From: Stutzerimonas stutzeri SDM-LAC
GTDB taxonomy: Bacteria; Pseudomonadota; Gammaproteobacteria; Pseudomonadales; Pseudomonadaceae
Length of the DNA stretch: 35,532 nucleotides
Assembly: GCF_000235745.1 (NCBI RefSeq)
Contig: NZ_AGSX01000119.1
Span: 1-35,532, forward strand
Direction of reading: 5' to 3'
The translations under genes and the position numbers were made by a program. How positions within the stretch are numbered: the first letter of the stretch is position 1; each line of letters begins with the position of its first letter. The notes beneath the pieces are model-generated. The model was given only the letters and a program-made list of their open reading frames with translations. It was not told the origin of the DNA and made no database searches. Positions 11,275 through 20,299 of this stretch are shown piece by piece.

Positions 11275-12384
11275 ATGCTCGATTCTCAAGCGAACAATGT
11301 ACTGATCAGCTTTCGTGGCATCCAGAAGAGCTATGACGGCGAAGCGCTGATCGTCAAAGACCTCAACCTGGATATCCGCAAGGGCGAATTCCTCACGCTG
11401 CTTGGCCCGTCTGGTTCCGGCAAGACCACCAGTTTGATGATGCTGGCCGGCTTCGAGACGCCGACGGCCGGTGAGATCCTGCTTGGTGGTCGTTCGATCA
11501 ACAAGTTGCCGCCGCACAAGCGCGACATGGGCATGGTGTTCCAGAACTACGCGCTGTTCCCGCACATGACTGTCTCGGAAAACCTCGCCTTCCCGCTGAG
11601 CGTGCGAGGCATGCCCAAGCTCGACGTCAAGGAGCGGGTCAAGCGCGCCCTGTCGATGGTGCAGCTCGAAGGCTTCCGTAACCGTTACCCAGCGCAGCTC
11701 TCCGGTGGCCAGCAACAGCGCGTGGCGCTGGCGCGGGCGCTGGTGTTCGAGCCGCAGCTGGTACTTATGGACGAGCCGCTGGGCGCGCTGGACAAGCAAC
11801 TGCGCGAGCAGATGCAGATGGAGATCAAGCACCTGCACCAAAGCCTGGGCGTGACCGTGGTTTACGTCACGCACGACCAGGGCGAGGCGCTGACCATGTC
11901 CGATCGGGTCGCCGTGTTCCATCAGGGCGAGATCCAGCAAATCGATGAGCCGCGAGCGCTGTACGAGCGTCCGGCGAACACTTTCGTGGCCAACTTTCTC
12001 GGCGAGAACAATCGCCTGCCGGCGCGGCTGGTCAGCCGGGACGGGGAGAACTGCGTCGTCGAGCTGGGCCGCGGCGAGCGGGTCGAGGCACTGGCGGTCA
12101 AGGTCGGCGCGCCGGGCGCTCCGGTCAACCTGTCGATTCGCCCCGAGCGGGTGCGCCTCAACGGCGCCAGCGCCAGTTGCCCGAATCGCTTCACCGGGCG
12201 GGTGGCCGAGTTCGTCTATCTGGGCGATCACATTCGCATTCGGCTCGAGGTATGCGGCGTCAGCGATTTCTTCGTCAAGCAGCCGATCGCCGAATTCGAT
12301 CCCGCCCTGGCGGTTGGCGACGTCGTGCCGATCGGCTGGCAGGTGGAACACGTCCGTGCACTGGATCCGCTGCAAGCGGCATAA
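11275..12384 (+). CDS. agtA: ABC transporter ATP-binding protein (PotA-like, AgtA)
   Basis: This is the ATPase subunit of a spermidine/putrescine-type importer. The 369-residue protein has Walker A GPSGSGKT at 44-51, Q-loop FQNYALFPH near 89-97, signature LSGGQ at 142-146, Walker B LVLMDE at 162-167 and switch His200 in VTHDQGEA. A C-terminal TOBE domain (about 280-365) is the usual regulatory or substrate-linked extension in the PotA subgroup. It begins a four-gene cluster with solute-binding protein and two permeases. By synteny with P. aeruginosa agtABCD (about PA0603-PA0606) the substrate is inferred to be 4-aminobutyrate and 5-aminovalerate; the sequence alone shows only a polyamine or amino-acid-type ABC importer. 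Confidence 0.88.
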   Translation: MLDSQANNVLISFRGIQKSYDGEALIVKDLNLDIRKGEFLTLLGPSGSGKTTSLMMLAGFETPTAGEILLGGRSINKLPPHKRDMGMVFQNYALFPHMTVSENLAFPLSVRGMPKLDVKERVKRALSMVQLEGFRNRYPAQLSGGQQQRVALARALVFEPQLVLMDEPLGALDKQLREQMQMEIKHLHQSLGVTVVYVTHDQGEALTMSDRVAVFHQGEIQQIDEPRALYERPANTFVANFLGENNRLPARLVSRDGENCVVELGRGERVEALAVKVGAPGAPVNLSIRPERVRLNGASASCPNRFTGRVAEFVYLGDHIRIRLEVCGVSDFFVKQPIAEFDPALAVGDVVPIGWQVEHVRALDPLQAA

Positions 12385-12436
12385 GCAGGGACAACAACAA
12401 GAAGCTGTTTTCAACCGCATCATGGAGCGAACGACA

Positions 12437-13468
12437 ATGCTGAACATCCTGAAATTGACCGCCCTGAGCATCGGCCTGGCATGCGCCGCGCAGGCCTCGG
12501 CGGCAAACCTCACGGCCGTCACCTTCGGCGGCGCCAACAAGCAAGCGCAGATCAAGGCCTTCAACGAACCCTTCGAGGCCAAGACCGGCAACAAGATCAT
12601 CGCCGGCGAATACAACGGCGAGATGGCCAAGGTAAAGGCCATGGTCGACACCAACAGCGTGTCCTGGCACCTGGTAGAGGTCGAGTCGCCGGAGTTGTCG
12701 CGTGGCTGCGACGAGGGGCTGTTCGAGGAGATAGACCCTTCGGTGGTCGGCAATCCGGACGATTTCGTCGAGGGCGCGGTACAACCCTGCGGCGTCGGCT
12801 TCTTCGTCTGGTCCACGGTGCTGGCCTACAACGCCGACAAGCTCGCCAGCGCGCCGAGCGGCTGGGCGGATTTCTGGGACACCGAGAAATTTCCTGGCAA
12901 GCGCGGCCTGCGCAAGGGCGCCAAGTACACCCTGGAGTTTGCGCTGATGGCCGATGGCGTTGCGCCGAAGGACGTCTACAAGGTGCTGGCTACCAAGGAG
13001 GGTCAGGACCGGGCCTTCAAGAAACTCGATCAGATCAAGCCCAGCATCCAGTGGTGGGAAGCCGGCGCTCAGCCGCCGCAGTTCCTGGCCTCCGGCGACG
13101 TGGTCATGAGCAGCGCCTACAACGGCCGTATCGCCGCGGTGCAGGATGAAAGCAATCTGCAAATCGTCTGGGATGGCGGTATCTACGACTTCGATTCCTG
13201 GGCCATCCCCAAGGGCGCGAAGAACCAGAAGGAGGCCCTGGAGTTCGTCGCCTTTACCGTGCAGCCCGAGCAGCAGAAGGCCTATTCCGAGAACATCGCC
13301 TACGGTCCGGCCAACACGAAGGCGGTCGAGCTGCTCGACCCGAAACTGTTGAAGAACATGCCCACCACGCCGGAAAACATCGCCAACCAGGTGGCGATGG
13401 ACGTGACCTTCTGGGCTGACTACGGCGAGCAGTTGGAGCAGCGCTTCAACGCCTGGGCCGCACGCTAA
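12437..13468 (+). CDS. agtB: Periplasmic solute-binding protein (PotD-like, AgtB)
   Basis: The 343-residue extracellular solute-binding protein of the spermidine/putrescine class has a signal peptide with cleavage near residue 22 (CAAQASA then AN). Mature-domain segments include VSWHLVEVESPELSRGCDEGLFEEID, with the central WHLVEVES piece, and DFDSWAIPKGAKN near the C-terminus. It captures ligand in the periplasm and delivers it to AgtC/AgtD. The start at 12437 is chosen because GGAG lies nine bases upstream and gives a clean signal peptide; an ATG at 12422 would add five residues. Reading further upstream only extends over the end of agtA in another frame. The gap after agtA is about 50 bp, consistent with one operon. 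Confidence 0.9.
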   Translation: MLNILKLTALSIGLACAAQASAANLTAVTFGGANKQAQIKAFNEPFEAKTGNKIIAGEYNGEMAKVKAMVDTNSVSWHLVEVESPELSRGCDEGLFEEIDPSVVGNPDDFVEGAVQPCGVGFFVWSTVLAYNADKLASAPSGWADFWDTEKFPGKRGLRKGAKYTLEFALMADGVAPKDVYKVLATKEGQDRAFKKLDQIKPSIQWWEAGAQPPQFLASGDVVMSSAYNGRIAAVQDESNLQIVWDGGIYDFDSWAIPKGAKNQKEALEFVAFTVQPEQQKAYSENIAYGPANTKAVELLDPKLLKNMPTTPENIANQVAMDVTFWADYGEQLEQRFNAWAAR

Positions 13469-13544
13469 GCGCGCCATGCCGTACTCGCACGGCCGATCGT
13501 CAATCGGTCGTACGCCTGAATCCTGAAACCTTGCGGAGTTCGCC

Positions 13545-14786
13545 ATGGCTACTGCCGTCTCCCTGCCTGTTCCCGAACTCGCCGAGCTCAACCTGAAGCG
13601 GCGGCTGGCGCGTGCCGAACGCCTGAACCGACTGAAGTCCAAGGCGCTGATCCTGCCGTTGCTGGTGTTCTTGCTGCTCACCTTCGTTCTGCCGATCGCC
13701 TCGCTGCTCTGGCGCAGTGTCGACAACCCGGAAGTGGTTTCCAGCCTGCCGCGTACGGTTCAGGCGATCGCTGACTGGGATGGCCGCGGCCTGCCGGACG
13801 ATCCGGTGTATCAGGCATTGAGCGAGGACCTGCTGGAGGCTCGGCGCAATCAGTCGCTGGGCGATCTGTCGAAGCGCCTGAACATGGAGCAGGCCGGTTA
13901 CCGCAGCTTGCTCAGCAAAACCGCGCGGGCGTTGCCGTTCAAGGCGCAACCGCAATCCTATCGGGATGCGTTCGAAGCGCTCGATGAGCGTTGGGGCGAC
14001 CCAGCCTACTGGCAGGTGATTCGCCGCAACGACAGTGCCGTCACGCCGTATTACCTGCTGGCCGCGCTCGATCACCGTATCGACGATCTCGGTGAGCTGG
14101 CGCCAGTTTCGCCGGATCAGGCGGTGTACCTGGACATCTTCGCCCGGACCTTCTGGATGGGCCTGGTGATCACTGCCATCTGCCTGGTGCTGGCCTATCC
14201 GCTGGCCTACCTGCTGGCCAATCTGCCGGCGCGCCAGAGCAACCTGTTGATGATCATGGTGCTGCTGCCGTTCTGGACTTCGATCCTGGTGCGTGTCGCG
14301 GCGTGGATCGTGTTGCTGCAATCGAGCGGCCTGATCAACGGTGCGCTGTTGAAGATGGGGCTGATCGATCAGCCGCTGCAGCTGGTGTTCAATCGCGCCG
14401 GCGTCTACATCGCCATGGTGCACATCCTGCTGCCGTTCATGATCCTGCCGATCTACAGCGTGATGAAGAGCATCTCGCCGAGCTACATGCGCGCGGCGAT
14501 CTCCCTGGGTTGCCACCCCTTCGCCAGCTTCTGGCGGGTGTACTTCCCGCAGACCCTCGCGGGCGTGGGTGCCGGGTGCCTGTTGGTGTTCATCATCGCC
14601 ATCGGCTACTACATCACCCCGGCGCTGCTCGGCAGCCCGAACGACCAGATGGTCAGCTACTTCGTCGCCTTCTACACCAACACCACCATCAACTGGGGCA
14701 TGGCCACGGCACTGGGCGGGCTGCTGCTGCTCGCGACCATGCTGCTGTACATCGTCTACAGCTGGTTGGTCGGCCCAGCCGGTTGA
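13545..14786 (+). CDS. agtC: ABC transporter permease (PotB-like, AgtC)
   Basis: This is one of the two inner-membrane permeases of the importer. The 413-residue protein has a first transmembrane helix at about residues 33-55 and then a long hydrophilic, presumably periplasmic, insert of about 130 residues (about 58-195). The binding-protein-dependent permease domain follows with at least five helices. The EAA-type cytoplasmic loop that docks on the ATPase is visible around RAAISLGCHPFASFWRVYFP. The large insert makes it longer than a minimal PotB (about 285 residues) and may shape the contact with the binding protein. GGAG precedes the ATG. Confidence 0.86.
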   Translation: MATAVSLPVPELAELNLKRRLARAERLNRLKSKALILPLLVFLLLTFVLPIASLLWRSVDNPEVVSSLPRTVQAIADWDGRGLPDDPVYQALSEDLLEARRNQSLGDLSKRLNMEQAGYRSLLSKTARALPFKAQPQSYRDAFEALDERWGDPAYWQVIRRNDSAVTPYYLLAALDHRIDDLGELAPVSPDQAVYLDIFARTFWMGLVITAICLVLAYPLAYLLANLPARQSNLLMIMVLLPFWTSILVRVAAWIVLLQSSGLINGALLKMGLIDQPLQLVFNRAGVYIAMVHILLPFMILPIYSVMKSISPSYMRAAISLGCHPFASFWRVYFPQTLAGVGAGCLLVFIIAIGYYITPALLGSPNDQMVSYFVAFYTNTTINWGMATALGGLLLLATMLLYIVYSWLVGPAG

Positions 14787-14864
14787 GGTTGGGTTGAGCA
14801 TGGGGGTTCGCAGCGTTCAGCCAATACGGCACGCCATTCGTTTTTCTGCGCAGGAGAGCCTTCC

Positions 14865-15692
14865 ATGCTGAGCCCCTACATGTCGCCCGTCGAGCGCGTC
14901 TGGTACTACACGCTGCGCATCATCTGCGCACTGGTGCTGCTGTTTCTGATCGTGCCGGTGCTGGTGATCGTGCCGTTGTCGTTCAACTCCGGTTCCTTCC
15001 TGGTCTATCCGCTGCAGGGCGTGTCGCTGCGCTGGTACGAGGCACTGTTCAGCTCGGCGGACTGGATGCGCTCGCTGAAGAACTCGTTGCTCATCGCGCC
15101 GGCCGCCACTGCGCTGGCGATGGTCTTCGGCACCCTGGCGGCGATCGGTCTGACCCGGGGCGAATTTCGCGGCAAGGCGCTGGTGATGACCCTGCTAATT
15201 TCACCAATGGTGGTGCCGGTGGTGATTGTCGGGGTGGCCAGTTACCTGTTCTTTGCCCCGTTGGGTATGGGCAACAGCTACCTGTCGCTGATCCTGGTGC
15301 ACGCGGTACTGGGCGTGCCGTTCGTGATCATCACCGTCTCGGCCACGCTGCAGGGGTTCAACCAGAATTTGGTGCGCGCCGCAGCAAGCTTGGGCGCTTC
15401 CCCCGTGACCACATTTTTCCGCGTGACCCTGCCGCTGATAGCCCCGGGGGTGATTTCCGGCGCGTTGTTCGCCTTTGCCACCTCGTTCGATGAGGTAGTA
15501 GTGACGCTATTCCTGGCCGGGCCCGAGCAGATCACCCTACCGCGGCAGATGTTCAGCGGTATCCGCGAAAACCTCAGCCCGACCATTGCTGCTGCGGCCA
15601 CTTTGCTGATCGGCTTTTCAATCGCGCTGCTGTTGACTCTGGAATGGCTGCGCGGCCGCTCCGAAAAGATGCGCACCCAACAATCTGCCTGA
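14865..15692 (+). CDS. agtD: ABC transporter permease (PotC-like, AgtD)
   Basis: This is the second permease, 275 residues, with six predicted membrane helices and an EAA loop RAAASLGASPVTTFFRVTLPL that couples to the ATPase. The ATG at 14865 has GGAG upstream. Together with AgtC it forms the translocation pore. The gene ends the transporter block; a 184-bp gap with its own palindrome separates it from the aminotransferase gene, so the latter may have a separate promoter. Confidence 0.87.
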   Translation: MLSPYMSPVERVWYYTLRIICALVLLFLIVPVLVIVPLSFNSGSFLVYPLQGVSLRWYEALFSSADWMRSLKNSLLIAPAATALAMVFGTLAAIGLTRGEFRGKALVMTLLISPMVVPVVIVGVASYLFFAPLGMGNSYLSLILVHAVLGVPFVIITVSATLQGFNQNLVRAAASLGASPVTTFFRVTLPLIAPGVISGALFAFATSFDEVVVTLFLAGPEQITLPRQMFSGIRENLSPTIAAAATLLIGFSIALLLTLEWLRGRSEKMRTQQSA

Positions 15693-15739
15693 TGGATTTC
15701 ACAACGACGCTGTTGCAGGTCGATGGGCTCAGATTGGGC

Positions 15740-15755
15740 GTGCAAAATATTGCAC
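15740..15755. promoter_or_regulatory. Palindrome upstream of gabT, possible operator
   Basis: GTGCAA at 15740-15745, spacer AATA, and TTGCAC at 15750-15755 form a perfect 6-bp inverted repeat in an AT-rich patch of the 184-bp agtD-gabT gap, about 120 bp before the gabT start. No T-run follows, which argues against a terminator. A dimeric regulator site is the simplest reading, but the regulator is unknown. Confidence 0.35.
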
Positions 15756-15876
15756 GGAGTTTTACTGTAATCCGAACGCTTGGGAGGGCGGCGCAGTCGA
15801 TCATCGTATGCTGCGGCGCGTACGTCCCGACGTTCATTCCGACCCGTGCCGACGATGAGCGGCTACCGAGGAGCTT

Positions 15877-17157
15877 ATGAGCAAGACCAACGAATCCCTG
15901 ATGCAACGCCGTGTTGCCGCTGTTCCCCGTGGCGTCGGCCAGATCCACCCGATCTTTGCTGACCATGCCAAGAACAGCAGCGTGGTCGACGTCGAAGGCC
16001 GCGAGTTCATCGATTTCGCCGGTGGCATCGCCGTGCTGAATACCGGTCACCTGCACCCGAAGATCATTAAGGCCGTGGAAGACCAGCTGCATAAGCTGAC
16101 CCATACCTGCTTCCAGGTACTGGCCTATGAGCCGTACGTGGAGCTGTGCGAGAAGATCAATGCGCGGGTACCCGGCGATTTCGACAAGAAGACCCTGCTG
16201 GTCACCACCGGCTCCGAAGCGGTGGAAAACGCGGTGAAAATCGCCCGCGCTGCCACCGGACGCGCCGGCGTGATTGCCTTTACCGGCGCTTATCACGGCC
16301 GCACCATGATGACCCTCGGTCTGACCGGCAAGGTCGCGCCCTACTCGGCGGGCATGGGCCTGATGCCGGGCGGCATTTTCCGCGCGCAATATCCCTGCGC
16401 TATCCATGGCGTTAGCGTCGATGAGTCCATCGCGAGCATCGAGCGCATCTTCAAGAACGATGCCGAGCCGCGGGACATCGCTGCGATCATCATCGAGCCG
16501 GTGCAGGGCGAGGGTGGCTTCAATGTCGCACCGAAGGAATTCATGGCGCGCCTGCGTGCGCTCTGCGATGAACACGGCATCCTGCTGATCGCTGACGAAG
16601 TGCAGACCGGCGCCGGGCGCACCGGCACTTTCTTCGCCATGGAGCAGATGGGTGTGGTCGCCGACCTGACCACCTTTGCCAAGTCGGTCGGCGGTGGTTT
16701 TCCGATTGCTGGCGTGTGTGGCAAGGCCGAGATCATGGACGCCATTGCGCCGGGCGGGCTCGGCGGCACCTACGCCGGTAACCCGCTGTCCTGCGCGGCG
16801 GCGCTGGCGGTCATGGAAATCTTCGAGGAAGAGCAGCTGCTCGACCGTTGCAAGGCGGTGGCCGAGAAGCTTACCGCCGGGCTCAAATCCATCCAGGCGC
16901 GGCACAAGGAGATCGGCGAAGTCCGCGGGCTCGGCGCGATGATCGCCATCGAGCTGTTCGAGGAGGGCGATCACGCGCGTCCGGCCGCGGCGCTGACCTC
17001 GCAGATCGTCGCCAAGGCACGGGACAAGGGCTTGATCCTGCTGTCCTGCGGCACCTATTACAACGTGCTGCGGGTGCTGGTGCCGCTCACCGTTGAGGAC
17101 GACCTGCTTGAGCGCGGCCTGTCCATTATCAGTGAGTGTTTTGACGAGCTAACTTGA
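15877..17157 (+). CDS. gabT: 4-aminobutyrate/5-aminovalerate aminotransferase (GabT family)
   Basis: This class-III PLP aminotransferase transfers the omega-amino group of GABA (or 5-aminovalerate) to 2-oxoglutarate, giving succinate (or glutarate) semialdehyde. The 426-residue length matches GabT. Visible motifs are TGSEAVENAVKIARA (cofactor phosphate binding), ITGAYHGRT-like FTGAYHGRTMMTLG, IADEVQTGAGRTG with the PLP-contacting Asp, and Schiff-base Lys269 in TFAKSVGGGFPIAG. GAGG lies five bases before the ATG. No gabD semialdehyde dehydrogenase gene is adjacent. Its place directly behind the AgtABCD importer links uptake with the first catabolic step; the exact preferred substrate cannot be read from sequence. 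Confidence 0.9.
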   Translation: MSKTNESLMQRRVAAVPRGVGQIHPIFADHAKNSSVVDVEGREFIDFAGGIAVLNTGHLHPKIIKAVEDQLHKLTHTCFQVLAYEPYVELCEKINARVPGDFDKKTLLVTTGSEAVENAVKIARAATGRAGVIAFTGAYHGRTMMTLGLTGKVAPYSAGMGLMPGGIFRAQYPCAIHGVSVDESIASIERIFKNDAEPRDIAAIIIEPVQGEGGFNVAPKEFMARLRALCDEHGILLIADEVQTGAGRTGTFFAMEQMGVVADLTTFAKSVGGGFPIAGVCGKAEIMDAIAPGGLGGTYAGNPLSCAAALAVMEIFEEEQLLDRCKAVAEKLTAGLKSIQARHKEIGEVRGLGAMIAIELFEEGDHARPAAALTSQIVAKARDKGLILLSCGTYYNVLRVLVPLTVEDDLLERGLSIISECFDELT

Positions 17158-17259
17158 TCGCGCGTGGCGCACCGGCATCCGCAACGGATGTCAGCCGCGC
17201 CGCAACCCTGACCCCTCGGGTACAATGCGCGGCATTCCGCCGTGCTACCCGAGGTCGTC

Positions 17260-17934
17260 ATGCAGCCGTTCGCTATCGCCCCTTCGATTCTTTCCGCCAA
17301 TTTCGCCCGCCTGGGCGAGGAAGTGGACAACGTGCTCGCCGCTGGCGCGGACATCGTCCATTTCGATGTCATGGACAACCACTACGTCCCCAACCTGACC
17401 ATCGGCCCGATGGTCTGCGCGGCGTTGCGCAAGCATGGCGTCACCGCACCCATCGACGTGCACCTGATGGTCAAACCGGTCGACCGCATGATTGGTGATT
17501 TCCTCGAGGCGGGTGCCAGCTACATCACCTTCCACCCGGAAGCCTCCGAACACATCGATCGATCGCTGCAGCTGATCAAGGACGGCGGCGCCAAGGCCGG
17601 CCTGGTGTTCAATCCGGCCACGCCGCTGGACGTGCTCAAGTACGTGATGGACAAGGTCGACATGGTGCTGCTGATGAGTGTGAACCCCGGTTTCGGTGGG
17701 CAGAAGTTCATTCCCGGCACCCTCGACAAACTGCGCGAAGCGCGTGCACTGATCGATGCCAGCGGACGGGACATCCGGCTGGAGATCGACGGCGGCGTCA
17801 ATCCGAAGAACATCCGCGAAATCGCCGCCGCGGGCGCCGATACTTTCGTGGCCGGCTCGGCGATCTTCAATCAACCGGACTACAAGGCGGTGATCGACCA
17901 GATGCGCGCTGAACTCGCGCTGGCTCGCCCATGA
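17260..17934 (+). CDS. rpe: Ribulose-phosphate 3-epimerase
   Basis: Rpe interconverts ribulose 5-phosphate and xylulose 5-phosphate in the pentose phosphate pathway. The 224-residue TIM barrel shows [16 protein letters not shown] at the N-terminus, [16 protein letters not shown]-type metal-site strand ([16 protein letters not shown]), [11 protein letters not shown], and [14 protein letters not shown] with [12 protein letters not shown] near the C-terminus, all family hallmarks. The ATG at 17260 is chosen over a GTG at 17242 because GAGG lies five bases before it and the protein then has the standard start. It overlaps gph by ATGA. Confidence 0.95.
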   Translation: MQPFAIAPSILSANFARLGEEVDNVLAAGADIVHFDVMDNHYVPNLTIGPMVCAALRKHGVTAPIDVHLMVKPVDRMIGDFLEAGASYITFHPEASEHIDRSLQLIKDGGAKAGLVFNPATPLDVLKYVMDKVDMVLLMSVNPGFGGQKFIPGTLDKLREARALIDASGRDIRLEIDGGVNPKNIREIAAAGADTFVAGSAIFNQPDYKAVIDQMRAELALARP

Positions 17935-18632
17935 CCCGCCTGGAGCAGCTGTTCGACGGTCGGCTGCCGCGTCTGGTGATGTTCGACCTGGACGGCACAC
18001 TGATGGACTCGGTGCCGGACCTGGCCGCCGCAGTGGACAAGATGCTGATGTTGCTCGGTCGTGAGCCGGTCGGCGTCGCCCGGGTGCGCGACTGGGTCGG
18101 CAATGGCTCGCGCGTGCTGGTGCGCCGAGCGCTGGCCGGGCAGCTGCAGCATGACGGCGTCGCGGACGAGTTGGCCGACGTGGCGCTGGCGCTGTTCATG
18201 CAGGCCTATTCCGGTGGTCATGCACTGACCACCGTTTACCCAGGTGTCATCGAATGCCTGGACTGGCTGCGCGAGCGTGACGTGAAGCTGGCGATCATCA
18301 CCAACAAGCCGGCGCAATTCATCGAGCCGCTGCTGGAGGAGAAGGGCCTGGCCGGGTATTTCCAGTGGCTGGTGGGCGGAGATACCTTGCCGCAGCAAAA
18401 GCCCGATCCGGCGGCGCTGTTCTGGGTCATGGACAAGGCGGATGTCGCGCCAGGCGAGTCGCTGTTCGTCGGGGACTCGCGAAATGATGTGCGCGCGGCG
18501 AAGGCGGCGGCCGTGCCCTGCGTTGCGCTCACCTATGGCTACAACCACGGCGAACCCATCGCCAACGAGGCGCCTGCCCTGGTGGTCGCTGACCTGCGCG
18601 AGCTGGTTGCTTCGGTTCCGGGGCTGCGCTAG
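17931..18632 (+). CDS. gph: Phosphoglycolate phosphatase-type HAD hydrolase
   Basis: The 233-residue HAD-superfamily phosphatase has nucleophile motif DLDGT at residues 19-23, motif II in IITNKPA, motif III Lys in QQKPDP and motif [15 protein letters not shown]. Gph removes 2-phosphoglycolate produced during repair of oxidised DNA ends. The rpe-gph pair with a four-base overlap is common in gammaproteobacteria, and trpE often follows in pseudomonads. The HAD family is certain; the substrate assignment follows gene context and family. Confidence 0.88.
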   Translation: MTRLEQLFDGRLPRLVMFDLDGTLMDSVPDLAAAVDKMLMLLGREPVGVARVRDWVGNGSRVLVRRALAGQLQHDGVADELADVALALFMQAYSGGHALTTVYPGVIECLDWLRERDVKLAIITNKPAQFIEPLLEEKGLAGYFQWLVGGDTLPQQKPDPAALFWVMDKADVAPGESLFVGDSRNDVRAAKAAAVPCVALTYGYNHGEPIANEAPALVVADLRELVASVPGLR

Positions 18633-18697
18633 TGTGGCCCCTGTTCCGTAATCCGCCTGGACGAGATCAGATCGTGGTGGTCACTCGCAAACAATGG

Positions 18698-18742
18698 ATG
18701 AATGTCATCAAGGCCCTGGCCCGTTGGCGCTGGCGCGCCTGA
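18698..18742 (+). CDS. Putative trp leader peptide (TrpL-like), 14 codons with Trp-Arg-Trp
   Basis: A short open frame begins with ATG at 18698 and reads [14 protein letters not shown], ending at TGA 18740-18742, 70 bp before trpE. Two Trp codons (18725-18727 and 18731-18733) lie four codons from the end. An upstream in-frame GTG (18674 or 18677) would give a 22- or 21-residue version with a third Trp codon; no strong ribosome-binding site decides between them. Trp codons are rare, so two in three codons just ahead of trpE is the pattern of a translational attenuator. As I recall, attenuation of trpE has been reported in Pseudomonas putida. The peptide itself has no expected function; ribosome stalling would control trpE-G-D-C readthrough. 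Confidence 0.6.
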   Translation: MNVIKALARWRWRA

Positions 18743-18752
18743 CATCTTTCTG

Positions 18753-18775
18753 CCGGCTCGGCCGGTCCGTTTGCA
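18753..18775 (+). terminator. Candidate attenuator terminator hairpin before trpE
   Basis: CCGGC at 18753-18757, loop TCG, and GCCGG at 18761-18765 form a compact GC hairpin followed by the broken T-run TCCGTTTGC. It lies ten bases after the leader-peptide stop codon. A competing stem, GGCGC (18726-18730) with GCGCC (18735-18739), sits over the Trp codons. The T-run is imperfect, so termination strength is uncertain. Confidence 0.4.
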
Positions 18776-18812
18776 TCCGACCCAAGTAGCTCCCTCCGAC
18801 CACGAGGCTGAC

Positions 18813-20297
18813 ATGACCCGCGAAGAATTCCTGCGTTTGGCCGACCAAGGCCACAACCGCATTCCCCTGTCGTTCGAAACCATCGCTGACTTCGATACCC
18901 CGCTGACGCTGTATCTCAAGCTCGCCGACGCGCCCAATTCCTACCTGCTCGAGTCCGTGCAGGGCGGTGAGAAGTGGGGGCGCTACTCCATCATTGGCCT
19001 GCCGTGCCGCACGGTACTGCGGGTGCAGGATCACCGGATCAGCGTGACCACTGACGGCGTCGAGACCGAGACCTGCGAGGTCGAAGACCCGCTGGCCTTC
19101 GTCGAATCCTTCCAGCAACGTTACCGCGTGGCGCCCGTCGATGGCCTGCCGCGCTTCAACGGGGGGCTGGTGGGCTACTTCGGCTACGACAGCGTGCGTT
19201 ATGTGGAGCGCAAGCTGGCGACATGTCCCAATCCCGATCCGCTGGGTACGCCGGATATCCTGTTGATGGTCTCCGATGCGGTCGTGGTGTTCGACAACCT
19301 GGCCGGCAAGCTTCACTGCATCGTGTTGGCCGATCCAGCGCAGCCGGACGCCTACGAGGCGGGACTGGCCAAGCTGCAAGCGCTGCGCGAGAAACTGCGC
19401 CAGTCGATCATGCCGCGCCTGGGCCTGGATTTCGAAAGCGGAGGCGGCACCGAGCCGGCGTTCCGCTCCAGCTTCAGTCGCGGGGATTACGAACAGGCAG
19501 TTGAGCGCATCAAGGACTACATCCTTGCCGGCGACTGCATGCAGGTGGTGATTTCCCAGCGCATGTCGATTCCCTTCAAGGCCTCGCCGATCGATCTTTA
19601 CCGCGCACTGCGCTGCTTCAACCCGACGCCCTACATGTACTTTTTCAATTTTGGCGATTTCCACGTGGTGGGCTCGTCGCCGGAGGTCTTGGTGCGCGTC
19701 GAGGAAGGCCTGGTCACAGTTCGGCCGATTGCCGGGACCCGCCCACGCGGGGCCAACGAGGAGGCCGATCTGGCGTTGGAGCAGGACCTGCTCAGCGACG
19801 CCAAGGAGCTGGCCGAACACCTGATGTTGATCGACCTGGGCCGCAATGATGTGGGCCGTGTCGCCGAAAACGGCTCGGTACGGCTGACGGAAAAGATGGT
19901 CATCGAGCGTTACTCCAACGTCATGCATATCGTCTCCAACGTCACCGGCCAGCTCAAGGCACCGTTGACGGCGATGGATGCACTGCGGGCGATCCTGCCG
20001 GCAGGCACGCTTTCCGGCGCGCCGAAGATTCGCGCCATGGAAATCATTGACGAGCTGGAGCCCGTGAAGCGCGGCGTCTACGGCGGTGCCGTCGGCTACC
20101 TGGCCTGGAACGGCAATATGGATACGGCGATCGCCATCCGTACGGCGGTGATCAAGGACGGCGAGCTGCACGTGCAGGCCGGCGCCGGCATCGTCGCCGA
20201 CTCGCAGCCCGCGCTGGAGTGGGAAGAAACGTTGAACAAACGCCGCGCCATGTTCCGCGCGGTCGCTCTGGCCGAACGCGACCAGCAGGAGAACTGA
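18813..20297 (+). CDS. trpE: Anthranilate synthase component I
   Basis: TrpE makes anthranilate from chorismate, with ammonia supplied by TrpG; it is the first committed and feedback-inhibited step of tryptophan synthesis. The 494-residue protein carries the Trp-binding LLES motif at residues 45-48, and in the chorismate-binding domain [34 protein letters not shown] and [16 protein letters not shown]. The start at 18813 is preceded by GAGG; longer readings upstream run through the leader region. It is followed two bases later by trpG. A Trp-codon leader lies upstream, so transcription is probably attenuated by charged tRNA-Trp. Confidence 0.96.
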   Translation: MTREEFLRLADQGHNRIPLSFETIADFDTPLTLYLKLADAPNSYLLESVQGGEKWGRYSIIGLPCRTVLRVQDHRISVTTDGVETETCEVEDPLAFVESFQQRYRVAPVDGLPRFNGGLVGYFGYDSVRYVERKLATCPNPDPLGTPDILLMVSDAVVVFDNLAGKLHCIVLADPAQPDAYEAGLAKLQALREKLRQSIMPRLGLDFESGGGTEPAFRSSFSRGDYEQAVERIKDYILAGDCMQVVISQRMSIPFKASPIDLYRALRCFNPTPYMYFFNFGDFHVVGSSPEVLVRVEEGLVTVRPIAGTRPRGANEEADLALEQDLLSDAKELAEHLMLIDLGRNDVGRVAENGSVRLTEKMVIERYSNVMHIVSNVTGQLKAPLTAMDALRAILPAGTLSGAPKIRAMEIIDELEPVKRGVYGGAVGYLAWNGNMDTAIAIRTAVIKDGELHVQAGAGIVADSQPALEWEETLNKRRAMFRAVALAERDQQEN

Positions 20298-20299
20298 TC

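Noticed and set aside
11236-12816. 526-codon minus-strand open frame across agtA and the start of agtB
   Set aside because: The plus strand encodes a complete ABC ATPase with all motifs; the antisense reading is a shadow crossing a gene boundary.
13500-14801. 433-codon minus-strand open frame opposite agtC
   Set aside because: It is a His/Gln/Arg-rich composition artefact opposite a transmembrane permease gene.
15734-15755. Sigma-54 promoter ahead of gabT (GG and TTGCAC elements)
   Set aside because: The GG and GC elements are 13 rather than 10 bases apart, so the required -24/-12 spacing is not met.
17176-17190. CATCCG-CAA-CGGATG hairpin between gabT and rpe as terminator
   Set aside because: The stem is short and no T-run follows on either strand.
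18708-20171. 487-codon minus-strand open frame opposite trpE
   Set aside because: TrpE on the plus strand is unambiguous; the antisense product resembles nothing and has no ribosome-binding site.
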